A stretch of DNA of 64,000 bases from Vesta saturnalis (GCA_036346205.1 JARFJB010000403.1:1-64000), one strand, 5' to 3'. Positions 1 through 11,179 are shown, counted from the stretch's first letter. Notes: a model not told the origin generated them from the letters alone. Made by a program: numbers and translations.

Positions 1-54
1 ACGTATTGCTTAGGTACAAAAGACCGTCTCGTTGGTGGTGGCCCACCCTGTATA

Positions 55-2053
55 CTGTGTGATCCAAAGTAGAGGGACCATTCAATAACTTCTTTATGTT
101 ACGATATATAAAAAAAGTTAAATTATTTCTTGTTTACGGCCATGTGCTACATTTAATAAGGCTATCAAATATTTTTTTTTCATATCGAAACGAACACAAC
201 TATTGTTTTTTAAATGACACCCTGTATATTTTTTAAGACTTTAAGACTATCTGATTCCTCATTATTTTTTCTTTCTATAAATATAAAATTTTATGGGTAT
301 TATATCAGAAAATTTTGTTGTAAATCGCAAAAAAACTGTTTGAAGCAGTACAAGATCACTATTTAAAAAACAAAATAGTTATTGCCATGGAAAACGGAAA
401 CAACTGCTTTGTGAAGTTGTTTCAGATTGTTTCATATCTTTCAAAATTAGTTTTTATATGTAATTACTTAAGCTGTGACGGCATTTATAATTACAACGTT
501 ATTGTATGCAATTATTAGGCAACTACATAATGAATAATAGTGAAAAGGTCGATTTAATGTTAATATTTGGCGAGTGTAATCGCAACGCACGAAGATCAGT
601 CGTACTCTATGCAGAAAGATTTCCTGACAGGTATCACCCTCCACATACTTACTTACACAAAATTGAAAATTCATTAAGGCAACATGGAGCATTTCCTGAA
701 GTAAAAATCCAAAATAGAGAACCCCATAAACGAAGAACGATAATTGCAGAGTTTAGCGTATGTTCGACTACATCCACGTTCGTCTATTAGGCATGTAGCT
801 CAGGAAGTAGGAACATCATTTGGATATGTTCAGAGGACATTAAAAAAACACAAGATGTACCCCTATAAACCAAATTTAGTGCAACACCTACGTCCAGCAG
901 ATCCCGAACGCCGATTAACATTTATTGCGTGCTTAGTGGAACAACTGGAAGATGACCGAGGCATTTTAAACAGAATTTTGTGGGCCGACGAAGCAAAATT
1001 CACCAATAATGGTGTTATCAACAAACAAAATAATCGTTTCTGGTCGGACGAAAACCCACATTGGACATTAAATACAAACCATCAAACCGTTTAGGATACT
1101 AACGTTTGGTGCGGTTTAATAGGAGACAGATTATTGAGACCTCTTTTTTATGACGTAACTCTGCAAGAAGATATCTTCATTTTTTAAATACTGAGCTTTT
1201 GACCATGTTAGAAGATTTTCCACTAGCATTGCGACGAAGTATGTACTTTCAGTTGGACGGAGCGGCAGCTCATACTAGTAACATTGTTAGTGAATATCTA
1301 AACGAAACCTTTAATGGGCGTTTAATTGCCACCCATGGACCAGTGGAAATGCCGCCAAGATCGCCTGATATTACACCTCTGGAGTATTTCTTATGGGGCT
1401 ATCTTAAGACACTAGTCTGTGCAGATCCGCCACAAAATGTAGAGGATTTAAAAAACAAAATCCGGTTGGCTTGTATGCAGTTAACACCCGATGTGATACA
1501 TAGAACAACACATCATGAACTTCTAAAGCGGCTAGAGGCATGTGTTGCACAAAATGTTGGTAATTTTGAACAATTTATAAAATGATTTTCCTGCATACCA
1601 TCTTTGTAGTTAAAAAATACGTGCTTATTACTTGTTGAATTTTGTATTTTGTTTATGTATCCGTTTCCAGATTTCTGACTATTCTAATAAATACTAATAA
1701 TAAAAGCAGTTGTTTCCGTTTTCCATGGCAATAGCTATTTTGTTTTTTTAATAGTGGTCTTGTACACCTTCAAACAGTGTTTTGCGATTTACAACAAAAT
1801 TTTCTGATATAATACCCATAAAATTTTATATTCGCAGAAAGAAGAAATAATGAGGAAACAGATAGTCTAAAACAATATACAAGAAGTCATTTAAATACAA
1901 TAGTTGTGTTCGTTTCCGGTTTAACCGGAAATGAAAAAAAATATTTGATAGCCCTATTAAATGTAGCACATGGCCATAAACAAAAAATAATTTAACTTTT
2001 TTTTATTCGTAAAATAAAGAAGTTATTGAATGGTCTCTACTTTGGATCACACA

Positions 2054-2054
<1 letters not shown>
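55..2054 (+). mobile_element. mariner-like DNA transposon, long TIRs, element 1
   Basis: A complete 2.0 kb element bounded by TA on both sides (53-54 and 2055-2056). The terminal inverted repeats are about 355 bp (55-410 and 1702-2054), diverged but clearly alignable; both start CTGTGTGATCCAAAGTAGAG when read inward. A broken transposase lies between them. TA flanks and the DDE/D transposase place it in the Tc1/mariner superfamily. TIRs this long are unusual for classical mariners (about 30 bp) but recur in several other elements of this window. A (TA)n run starts exactly at the right end, as if the TA target site had expanded. Positions 41-54 (caccctgta) look like the end of yet another element to the left. 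Confidence 0.9.
530..1585 (+). pseudogene. mariner-like transposase (DUF4817 N-terminus, DD41E), broken
   Basis: The N-terminal part reads MNNSEKVDLMLIFGECNRNA, the DUF4817-like start found on many insect mariner-like transposases. After a frameshift near 740 the helix-turn-helix and catalytic core follow: first acid in WADEAKF (about 975), second in QLDGAAAH (about 1255), third in SPDITPLEYFLWG (about 1365). Forty-one residues separate the second and third acids, and the third is E where the sister copies in this window carry D. The C-terminus ends NVGNFEQFIK. There are further breaks near 1094 and 1185, so no full protein can be made. Start chosen at the first ATG giving the conserved N-terminus. 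Confidence 0.88.

Positions 2055-2125
<71 letters not shown>
2055..2125. repeat. (TA)n microsatellite
   Basis: About 70 bp of pure TA beginning at the right TA duplication of element 1. Probably grown from the duplicated TA target. Confidence 0.95.
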
Positions 2126-2127
<2 letters not shown>

Positions 2128-2128
<1 letters not shown>

Positions 2129-2286
2129 AGCTCTTCGAGCATTATTGAATCCATATGGGTTTCATTTCACACTAGTTTATTATTTTCTGCTAGGTAGCAT
2201 GTAGCTTCTTTGAGTTTCCGACGAGTTGTATTCTCGTGCTTTGTCACTACTGTATTGCATTGGATGCGGTGGTCTTCATTCCAGAC
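2128..2286 (-). pseudogene. Penelope-like GIY-YIG endonuclease C-terminal fragment
   Basis: The minus strand reads in one frame from VWNEDHRIQCNTVVTKHENT through TRRKLKEATCYLAENNKL to a stop and a short tail. The pattern of W, then E.....RRK.(L/E)EA and ..N matches the end of the GIY-YIG endonuclease domain of Penelope-like retroelements. Only about 50 codons remain and no reverse transcriptase is next to it. It is unrelated in detail to the Penelope element at 55139-58060. Confidence 0.5.
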
Positions 2287-2577
2287 TGATTAGAAATTTT
2301 TAGTGTATTCCTGGCACAGCTTTCATGTTAGTAACTGAGGTACTTATTACAATTTACTCGTTTTATTAGGGTGTTTCTACCACACTAAGCACATAAATTA
2401 TTTGAGTTGGCGTCAGGAACTATTACGTCGCCCGCCATCTTGGACGTCGCAGGTAAACCATTTTTATATAAATAAATTTTATTATTGAATGTGAAATAAT
2501 TTTGATTAACACACAGACCAAATGATTGAATCAACTCCGTTCTTGTAATTAATTCGACATTATTATTAACTAAAATA
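2287..2577. other. no gene seen
   Basis: AT-rich spacer between the Penelope fragment and the dispersed repeat. A sequence like a splice donor (cgcagGTAAAC, about 2447) is present but has no supporting exon. Confidence 0.5.
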
Positions 2578-3600
2578 CATGGTATGGAGCAACACACGAC
2601 TTTCCAACCACAAAGTGGGAATTAAAAAAAATTAAATAATCTTAATAATAATTTTTACCTTCCAACCTACATATACATATGTATGTATAGAAAGTTATAC
2701 AATCGAGTCTTTGTTCATTAACGCTAACTCGCCTTATTAGCTCATTTTACAATGTTTGGCAAAATTTCGCCAAGATCGGCCATGGTGCTGATGTGCGTGT
2801 GTGAATGCGTGCAAGGGTGCGTGCGTGTGCGTGTGTGTGTGCGTGTGCGTGTGCGTGTGCGTGTGCATGTGCGTGTGCGTGTGCTTGTGTACGTGCGTGC
2901 GTGTGTGCGATTTCTTCTAGAGCCTTTGGTTTTTATCAAATATTTCTTAAACAGCTGTATATATCAAGCATATAAAAATACCAACATATAAACCTTAAAC
3001 ATATCTATAAATTATGTTCGATTAAATTTTTTGATACGACGCGTAATTAAGCGACAGAAAGATTCTTAAGGTAGAGTGTAAGTGTTAATTTAAATTTTCA
3101 ATACCTAAATAACGATTAATTTTATAATAGAATGAATAAACACATTTAAAAGAAAATTAATTTTACACAGCTTTACTTTACAAAGTTTCTCAATAAATGA
3201 AATTACAAATTAATTAAATTGGATTCAAAATGATTAAATTATATTGTAATTTATGCCAGCGGGCGTCTTGTTTTTTTTTTAAATTTAGCTTCTACACGTT
3301 TATTAAGGTCTATCCGATATGAAGCATTAAACATCTATCTGACATGGATTACTGTTTTTGTTTTCACAATGTTGCCTATTTATGAAACTTTGTGATGTTT
3401 AGGATAATTATGCAACCTATTTTTTAATATGCGCATAACAAACGCTGTTCTTAATAAACCCCCCTTTCCGCAGCTGGATTTCTCCCAAAATCCAATCAGT
3501 CCCAAGGAAAATGAAAACAAGCTTAAATACGAAATCTGAAGTACGTACGTGTTCCCGTTCAGGAGCCACCGTGGATACTAACACACATCCATAGTATTAT
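2578..3600. repeat. dispersed foldback-type repeat, copy 1
   Basis: Shares several blocks with 53880-54720. Same-strand blocks: 2578-2790, with the near-palindrome ctacatatacatatgtatgt and the tract ttagctcattttacaa; and 3480-3545 (cccaaaatccaatcag, aagcttaaatacgaaatc). The blocks at 2980-3060 (gatacgacgcgtaatt) and 3545-3600 (tggatactaacacacatcc) match copy 2 in inverted orientation, so the family is rearranged or foldback in nature. No open reading frame of interest. Copy 1 lacks the mirror-image right arm seen in copy 2. Confidence 0.65.
2792..2909. repeat. (GTGCGT)n-type microsatellite
   Basis: About 118 bp of alternating purine-pyrimidine GTGCGT/GTGT units inside the dispersed repeat; absent from the corresponding place in copy 2. 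Both strands are open across it, giving false Cys/Val/Arg and Arg/Thr ORFs. Confidence 0.9.
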
Positions 3601-4111
3601 TTTTATATCTATTAAAAGTTTTTTTTATGCAATTACATTGTTACTCAGATACGTAATACGAAAGTCATTACATTTTACCATTTATAGTATTTATAGTATC
3701 GCAACTATTATAATCGTTTTCTATCAATTCTATCAATGTCTGCGCTAATTACATGCGGAGTACAAATTCATAGATTTGGTAGTAACTTCAAAATAAATTT
3801 TTGAACTACGACGGAAAATGATAATTTTTTATCTAAAAGTACAAATATTTCAAAAACGGTTAGGTTTAGCTATACCACATGTTTAATAGAAAGTGCTTGT
3901 TCTTCAGAGTAGAAACGAAATTCGCAGTAAAAACTATACCATTCCATTTAAAGAAAGAAAGATAGGTTATATAGCGGCTGTTGTGGAACACTCTGTATAT
4001 TGGAAAATATTTTTAGGTTATGGCGTGCTTGGATTCAAGCAACTTTTGTATAAGACATTCTTTTCTACTGTGCACAGCTTAGCCGTAAATTCACTTTGAC
4101 GCAATAATGAG

Positions 4112-4113
<2 letters not shown>
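3601..4113. other. no gene seen
   Basis: AT-rich sequence. A 68-codon open stretch at 3893-4099 has no recognisable motif and I do not call it a gene. Confidence 0.5.

Positions 4114-4166
<53 letters not shown>
4114..4166. repeat. (TA)n microsatellite
   Basis: About 53 bp of TA abutting the left end of element 2, where it seems to have replaced the first two bases (CA) of the TIR seen at the other end. Confidence 0.92.
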
Positions 4167-4170
<4 letters not shown>

Positions 4171-4839
4171 GTCTCAGGGGTACGAGGAACCTCCATAACA
4201 CGGTTGCTATTTGAGTTATAGGCTTACGTTGTTTTTTCAACGATAGCTACGGACATTCTGCACAATTTAAAATTATTACCTTTACAAGGTGTTGGTATAC
4301 AGCGTGGTACACCAAACTTATGTTTCTTTAAATGCAAACCCCTCTATATTTTAACATAATTTGAAACCCTTTTGATTTTGATCAAAATGTGCTTAACGTT
4401 AATCGCCCAATTATGAACCTATTAGATTTTATGGTCGAAAATAAAGTGAAAAGACGTCATGTTTGAAAAATCATTACGAATTTTCCTGTCGTAAAAAATC
4501 ATCGATTTTCTATGTCCCGAATTTTCATATTGGTGCTTATTAATCAACCACTTCGAATTACCGTATATAGGGCGTGACTAGACGCAAAACCATGAATACT
4601 CAATTTTTTCAAATATAACACCCTATATATTTTTATATCGCTAAGTAGCACTTGTCATAAGCTTTCCAGGGATATACAGTTTCTGTGGTGTATTTTGAGA
4701 AACTAGTGAGATCTTTTTAAGAACGCTTGCCTTTACTTGATATTTATTCAAAGAAATAATTCAAGTAGGGTGCTATCAATAAATGTGACACATTTTCTAT
4801 TCCTACATTGAACACTTTGTTTACAAAGCTTTTCTAATG

Positions 4840-5767
4840 ATGAACTACACCTGCAAAGAGTTAATAAACATGGTGTATTGTATTGGTGAAGCTGAAAGGA
4901 ATCCTTTGCTAGCACGTCGAGTTTATCGTGAAATATACCCCAATGCAAGAATTCCGTGAACCGATGTCCTACTAAACATTCAAGAAAATCTACAAATAAG
5001 CAGTAGGCAGATCAATGTAGAAATTGATGTACCGTAAAGTACAGTGAATCAAGTTATATTAAAGCACAAGATATACTCGTACCATTCGGAACTACATCAA
5101 GACTTATATGGCCAAGATTTTCAAAATAGAGTGCATTTTTCAAATCAAATGAGATTTTTTCAATCATGCGTTATTTAGCGACGAAGCAACATTCAAAATG
5201 AATGGATTACTTAACCGTCACAATATGAATTATTATGTAATGGAAAATCCCCATTGCTCGAGTACCGTTGACTTCCAAAATCGATGGTTCCTAAATGTGT
5301 GGGGAGGAATTATCGATAATAGCACAAATGGTCCTTTATTCTTTAATACCACTTTGAATGGGGAGAGTTATTTGCGATTTCTCCAAGACGATCATCCAAT
5401 ATTACTTGACGTAAATTTAAATATTAGAAGATCTATGCAGCATGATGGTGCTCCCGTGCATAATCATCGAATGGTTCGTCAGTTCGTAGATCGGGCCTAT
5501 CCTTGTCGTTGGATTGGATGGGGTGGTACTATTGCGTGGCCAGCACGTTTCCCAGATCTAACACTAATTGATTACTTGTTATGGGGATACGTTAAAGAGA
5601 GGGTTAACAGAGTTCATCCAACGACTATTGAGAATATGAAAAATTGGATAACTCAAGCATTTCGTTCAATTAGCCAAGGAATGTTAACTAGAGTCCAGCT
5701 CTCATACGTTAGAAGGTTGGTAGTTTCTAGAGAACAGAATGGTGGTTTATTTGAACATTTGCTGTGA
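4840..5767 (+). pseudogene. mariner-like transposase (DUF4817, DD41D), broken
   Basis: Starts MNYTCKELINMVYCIGEAER at 4840 and hits a stop after YPNARIP (about 4958). The HTH region follows in other frames. First catalytic acid in FSDEATFK (about 5177). An open stretch from 5198 to 5767 carries the middle and C-terminal core: second acid in QHDGAPVH (about 5444) and third in PDLTLIDYLLWG (about 5571), with 41 residues between. It ends EQNGGLFEHLL. Only the N-terminal half is damaged by stops and frameshifts; the C-terminal 189 codons are intact. Confidence 0.88.
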
Positions 5768-5915
5768 AAAATTGGCTAGTTTATTTCATTCTCGCCAGTT
5801 TAGTTTAGTTTCATGTTTAGTTTAGTTTTTTATTCTGTATTTAGTTCCTTTATCTTGTACGTAAGATATTAGCAACACTTGAAGGTGTTGATCTGGTTTA
5901 ATAATTGGAGGATGT

Positions 5916-6050
5916 CATATCGGAGGGGCGTATGCGGAAAAAATACAAAAAATGAAATTTTACGTCCGTGGCACGTATTTTCGTATAATACATACCACGG
6001 ACGTAAAATTGTATTTTTTGTATTTTTGGCGCATACGGCCCTCTGATATG
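5916..6050. repeat. 135-bp imperfect hairpin nested in element 2
   Basis: The left arm (about 5916-5970, catatcggaggggcgtatgc) and right arm (about 5996-6050) are near-perfect reverse complements around a loop of about 25 bp. Each arm contains the block ttttacgtccgtgg or its complement. The hairpin is outside the transposase and not part of the TIRs, so it is probably a separate miniature element or a fold-back sequence. Confidence 0.75.
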
Positions 6051-6896
6051 GGACAATCGGTATTAATATCAGACAAGTAAAAACAAAATTTCGTTCTCAA
6101 CACGAATGTTGCTTCTTATTTTCTATACGGATTACTTAGAAATGTTATAGGTACTTGTTCCTAATTGTTATGTTAGATTCAATCACAGTAGTCTACTAAA
6201 ATTACTTTTTCAATAAGTAACAAGGATGTAACGCGTAACGTCTTTAAAAAAGCGGTATAAAAATATGCAGGGTGTTCCATTTGAATAAATTGAGTTATTC
6301 ACGGTTTTGCGTGTGGTCACGCCCTGTATACGGTAATGCGAAGTGGTTGATTAATAAGCACTAATATGAAAATTCAGGACATGGAAAAGCACTGGACACT
6401 TTAATCGGTGATACATTTCCGACGGTGAAGTCGTGATGATTTTGAAACATGACTCCTTTTCACTATATTTTCGACCATAAAATCTAAACGGTTCATAATT
6501 CACCGATTAACGTTAAGCCCATTTTGATCAGAATCAGAAATATAAGGGGATTTGTATTTTAAAAAACATAAGTTTGCTGCACCACCTGTATACCGACCCT
6601 CTGAAAATGATGAAAATAATTTTAGATTATGAAGAATGTATGTTGCTACGGTTGGAAATAAACTCAAATCGATATCTCAAATAGCAACAGAGTTATGGAG
6701 GTTCTTCGTACTCTTGGGACACCCTGTATATAGATATAGGTGTTTGTAAATAAGTGCGAAAAATTTTAAGGTGCGGTTGCCGAAGTTATTTTGTGAAACC
6801 AGGTTCCTATACACGTAGGTCAAAATATGCTTCGTTTCCGAGATAGAGAGTGTTTAAATTAAAATTTTTATTTATTTTTATTAATTGGGCCGTGTT

Positions 6897-7160
6897 ATGC
6901 AGAAAGCTACCAACCCACACACCTACCATTTTTGGAATTGGTTGCGCATTGCAATCTTTATTCGTCATACTACATTTTTCAGAAACCTACCACACCAGTA
7001 TATGTATATACAAACTATACTGCGGTAATCTACTAACCCACAGTCTGGTTATTGAGCACTAGACATTTTACAGAATGCTACCACTCCACATGGTAGGTTT
7101 CTGCATATCTAATTTGTGGATACATCTGGCGACCGTGTGGGTTGGTAGGTTTCTGCATTT
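6897..7160. promoter_or_regulatory. subterminal motif cluster, putative transposase-binding sites
   Basis: Copies of cagaaa(g/c)ctaccaaccc or close variants occur at about 6899, 6979, 7025 and 7070 on the plus strand and at about 7091 and 7138 on the minus strand. At the other end copies lie at about 9782 (plus) and 9973 (minus, inside the TIR). Repeated terminal motifs beneath a TIR commonly bind transposase; here that role is inferred. Confidence 0.6.
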
Positions 7161-7302
7161 TACCTTTCTACCTGCCAATAGGTTATGTTTTATGTATGTT
7201 AGCAGAAGCAATCGTTTGTCTCTGGTGTTAGTTTTGTTTTCGCAGTTACCCTGTTTGTGCGGCGTGTTCGGCAATTGGAAAATAGTTTTAGAGTGCTTAA
7301 GA

Positions 7303-9658
7303 ATGTTTAGCAACCGAACAATAAAAATCATTAACGCATTAAGAGAAAATGATTCCATTGCAAGTAAGTAAAATGGCTTTGTAATATTATTTTTATGTTA
7401 TGTAGTGTGAGTTCAAAATTGTACACTGGTATTTTATGCAACACTTTCGTGAACAATAGCGAGTACCTGTATAATATTGCATCTTTTACAATGTCGTTAC
7501 GTGTTACAGGTAATGTTTCTCGAGAAGTGTCTGAAAGAAACCAGTCCCAGCCCGAACAAATGTTAGTGGCGAGAGAAGAACCTCAACTTGAATACGAAAT
7601 TAAAAGTCATGAAGATACACTTGACGAAACGAATGATAACCAAAGTGAAGTAGATAATCAGCAATCCTCGAGTATTATCTCTGAAAATAAGGAAATGGAG
7701 GTGGAACTTGAGAAAGACAATGCGGAACTGAATTAAACGAGTTTTCAGAGGACGATGATGATAGTGTAGTAGATCCCGACTTTGAAGTAGGTAGCGACGC
7801 AGGTAGCGACAGTGATCATTCGGATAACCCTCATATTGTAGCAGATTGCGAAGAAAACAATGAGAACAGAGTCGTTCCAGCATGTTACAAGGAAGACCAC
7901 GTAAAGGAAGAAAAAGAAAGTTTGGAACCCAAAATCGAGCTCTCAAAAACTACACAAAAATAGTAATAACTCGTATTACGACTATAAAGGCAAAAAATTG
8001 ATAGCAAAGTATTTGTGGATTTTGACTGTAAATGTAAGATGATGTGTAAAACAGTAACTGCCGAGAGGCGCAAGAAGGAATTTGATCGATTTTGGTCACT
8101 CAAGTCGTATGACTCACAAACTAACTTTATCGCTGCAGGTGTGTCAGAGCGAGAAAAAAAAGGACTTATGGAAGAAACCTGACAAGAGAAAATTTACCCG
8201 AACTTATAAACTAGACAATAACATAGTATGCAGGGAAATGTATGTAAAATCATTAGGCATTACCACATTCAGGGTAAATACGGCTCTGAACAAATTTCAA
8301 GGCCGTGCTTTACTGACCAAAGAGGACTTAAACAGGGTGGTAAAAACAAGATAGCTGTAGAAAGAGAAGATAAAATAATGAAGCAAATTGATAACATTCA
8401 AAATATATTTCACATTACTCCCGATCTAAGACGGAAGCCAACTTTTTGCCACCTGGTATGACACTTAGAAAATGTACGAACTCTACTGCGGGAATGTCAA
8501 GACCCAGTGAGCCTGTCTACCTATAAAAGGTATTTTATACTAAATTCAATTTGCGATTTAAGATTTTACAAAAGGACACATGCAATACCTGTGACAGCCT
8601 AAAAATGCAGCAGAACAATGAAACTAATCCGGAAAAAAGAAGAAATTAAAGATAACCATTTGAAGCATTTAAAACTGGCAGAAACAGCTCAAGAGCTTAG
8701 AAGAGAAGATTTTAAACAAGCCAGAGACCATAAAATATACGAGTGCTTAACATTTGATCTCCAAAAAACGCTTCCTCTTCCACGTATACCTACAAGCATA
8801 GTCTTCTATAAACGGCAACTTTGGGTATATAACGCCGGTGTTCATAGTGGAAAAACAGATATAGGGTACTGTTATGTACGGGTGGAAGGTGTAGCAGGAC
8901 GGGGAGCACAGGAAGTGTGGTCTTGCTTATTGAAACATATAAAAACCCGCGTATCCTCTGATGTTGAACATTTAACCCTATGGTGTGACTCGTGTGGAGG
9001 ACAAAATAGGAATGTAAAACTTACATTGATGTTACGGTCCATTTTACACTCTACTCCACAACTGGAAAGTATTACTATCAAGTTTTTATATTCGGGCCAT
9101 AGCTTCCTTCCGAATGATTCGGACTTTAGTGATATCGAGTGTGCCTTAAAGCATCAACAACGAATGTATGTTCCAGACGATTATATATCCGTAATGAAGC
9201 AATGCCGAAAGAAGAAACCATTCGTTGTTACAAAATGGACCCTTCAGACTTCTTTGGTTCATCGAAAATTGAAAAAATGTCACAAACCGAAAAACTTCTA
9301 CTAGTGGCGCAAAATAAATTGGTTAAAATTCGCTCAATAAGAATGGAAAAGAGGAACCGTTCATATTGAAAATAAGACAAAATGATTTTAATAGCCCAGA
9401 GGAATTTGTAAATATACGGAAGATTATGCGTGGCAAGGCAGCTGGGAATTGCAATTCCATTTTAATGAATTAGTTGAACTGTGGCCCAATGGTAAGGCAA
9501 TAGCTGAAGCTAAACTTCAAAATCTGCGAGAAATGCTTCACCTAATTCCCAATGACGCGTTAGATTTCTATAGTACCCTGGTAGGTGATCCTAATATCGT
9601 TGAAGATATTGACGGACACAATATTGAGCAGCTGGACTTTGAAATAGAATCCGAGTAA
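7303..9658 (+). pseudogene. DUF7869-type protein, putative transposase, broken
   Basis: A likely first exon (7303-7363) encodes MFSNRTIKIINALRENDSIA and ends at a GTAAGT donor. An acidic region follows (7490-7860), then a basic AT-hook-like stretch (GRPRKGRKRK, about 7880). A Cys-rich domain (CKCKMMCKTV then RRKKEFDRFWSLKSYDSQ, about 8030-8110) and CREMYVKSLGITTFRVN (about 8230) come next. The C-terminal domain (8618-9304) has YKRQLWVYNAG, GRGAQEVWSC, LWCDSCGGQNRN (about 8980) and GHSFLPNDSDFSDIE (about 9090). The spaced acids (D in CDSCGGQN; D and E in NDSDFSDIE) would suit an RNase H-like nuclease, an inference. It ends at 9658 with AATAAA at 9709. At least five frameshifts or stops disable it. 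Confidence 0.8.
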
Positions 9659-10160
9659 TGCATAGATTTTAGTGAGTAAGAATATTTTGTCATTTATTTT
9701 TTTTTTGAAAATAAACATTAAAACTGAACTTCTTCAGAACGCGGGTATTTTATTTTGTATTTTTCCCTCTATGTCTATAATGCAGAATGCTACCAACCCA
9801 TAAAATTTCAGAAAAAATGTGACTTCTGGATTTGAAATGATTATCGTGCTTAAGTGCACGTAGAATAATATTAAAACTGAAAAGCTCACACCTGAAAGTA
9901 AATAAATAACAAACAAAATTTTACTGAAAAGTTATAATATCTATTTACCTGATTATCTCAAAACTAAACCCCAGTGGGTTGGTAGCTTTTTGCATAACAC
10001 GGTCCAATTATTCAAAGAGTTTTAAAGTTATTAACTGGAAATTTGCAAAAAACTTTGGGTAGGTTGCTGTCAATATTTCTAAAAGGTTTTATCTAATACA
10101 GTAACATTAAACCAAAACAATAACAAAAAACAACAGTAATCAAAATAATTTTAAATATGT

Positions 10161-10761
10161 GCAAATCTATAACTGATGTTCAAAATGGCCTCTCTCACAC
10201 GTGATACAAGAGTCAACTATTTTCCTCATTGACTGTCGTACTCGCTGAAATACTCCTGCTGTATTTCTTATTGTCTCACAGCCGGTTGTAATTCGATTCT
10301 TGAGGTCTTTAATTTAGTTCAGGAGAGCGAGCTGACCAATGTTGGGTACCTCCCCTACCTATCCAACTATTTAGATATACTGTATCTAAGTGACGATGTA
10401 CATTAATGCTAAAATGGGCTGATGCACCATCGTACATAACCCATAAATTTTGTTTGAGAAGAGTAATTCCTTCAAGAAGTGCAGGCAACTTCTCCTGGAA
10501 ATTTCGTATAGAATCTCTGCAAAAACCTGCATCGAGGGCGCCCACAATCAGCAGTTCGTTCCATAAACGTACCATTTTCGCGTAAACCTTGGTGAAGGCG
10601 AGCAAATATTGTGTGATGAGGTATTCTACGGTCTGGATACAACTCAGCATAGAATGGTCGAGTTTGCAAACCATTTCCATTACTTCAACCATAGGCAAAA
10701 TGCATATCCATTTCCGCGTTTGTAAATTTTCCATTTTTTTGAAGACACGAAAATTTTTCAC
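10161..10761 (-). pseudogene. mariner-like transposase of element 4, internally deleted
   Basis: Read on the minus strand: a DUF4817-like N-terminus (TRPFYAELYPDRRIPHHTIF then ARLHQGLRENGTF) jumps to the catalytic C-terminal part with NLWVMYDGASAHFSINVHRH (second acid in YDGASAH) and WIGRGGTQHWSARSPELN, followed by a stop and the usual C-terminus ending CERGHFEHQL near 10161. The segment with the first catalytic acid is missing, so this is a deletion derivative. The protein starts near 10761 at the outer side of the element. Confidence 0.82.
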
Positions 10762-11179
10762 TCATTGACATTGGTCTTGTAGAAAACTAATGATGACAAA
10801 ATGTTAATTTGACGAGATGATTGTATTTTTAGAATAAAATTTAAAAATACACAATTTGCAATAAAAAATAAAATTTTTTTTGTGCACAAAACCGGTGCGT
10901 CGTGCAAAAAAAAATCAAGAGACCAATTTAATTCAGAATTGATGGTGGATTTCTACGAAAATATCAAAACGGGAAAAAGTCAATGGCACACCATTCTTTT
11001 GTATTAAAAATTCGGATTACCCCAAAAAATCCAGATTCACCCCTCCAAAGCATTTTGCAAATTTTGAATCAATACCTTTGAAATAATTAATACAAATAAA
11101 TAAAAAATTCAAATTTAAATTCTCGGAAACGAAGCATATTCCGACCTACATTTTTAGGAACTTTGTTTCACAAAATATA

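Larger units (their letters stand above)
4167..6726 (+). mobile_element. mariner-like DNA transposon, long TIRs, element 2
   Basis: A 2.56 kb element. The left end reads GGGTGTCTCAGGGGTACGAG and the right end, read inward, CAGGGTGTCCCAAGAGTACG. The TIRs extend about 470 bp (4167-4638 and 6258-6726), including a shared internal block around cgtatatagggcgtgac and its complement near 6330. TA lies at 6727-6728. It carries a broken transposase and a nested perfect-looking hairpin (5916-6050). Confidence 0.88.
6887..10005 (+). mobile_element. DNA transposon encoding a DUF7869-type protein
   Basis: A 3119-bp element with TIRs of about 32 bp. The left end begins GGGCCGTGTTATGCAGAAAG and the right end, read inward, GGACCGTGTTATGCAAAAAG; both then continue CTACCAACCCAC. 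It is flanked by AATT on both sides (6883-6886 and 10006-10009). The interrupted mariner's other arm keeps the uninterrupted site (about 11080-11092), with a single AATT, so this is a true 4-bp target-site duplication. The motif CAGAAA(G/C)CTACCAACCC is repeated in both orientations beneath the termini. Its single gene is a broken DUF7869-type ORF. I do not recognise a named superfamily; 4-bp duplications are known from Sola elements, which should be compared. Confidence 0.85.
6729..11177 (-). mobile_element. mariner-like DNA transposon, element 4, interrupted
   Basis: The left arm (about 6770-6885 continuing at 10010-10070) and right arm (about 11040-11177) are inverted repeats; both contain attttgtgaaac, aggttcctat/aagttcctaa and tatgcttcgtttccgaga. 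The left arm is split by the DUF7869-type transposon at 6887-10005. Removing that insert restores alignment of the arms across tattaattattcaaag. The right end is cut by or abuts element 5 at the TA at 11178. The transposase lies on the minus strand. Confidence 0.8.

Noticed and set aside
2742..2991. Arg/Thr-rich and Cys/Val/Arg-rich ORFs on both strands
   Set aside because: Both come from the GTGCGT-type microsatellite.
7068..7371. 96-98 codon ORFs on both strands at the 5' part of the DUF7869-type element
   Set aside because: They overlap the repeated terminal motifs; only the short exon at 7303-7363 has support.
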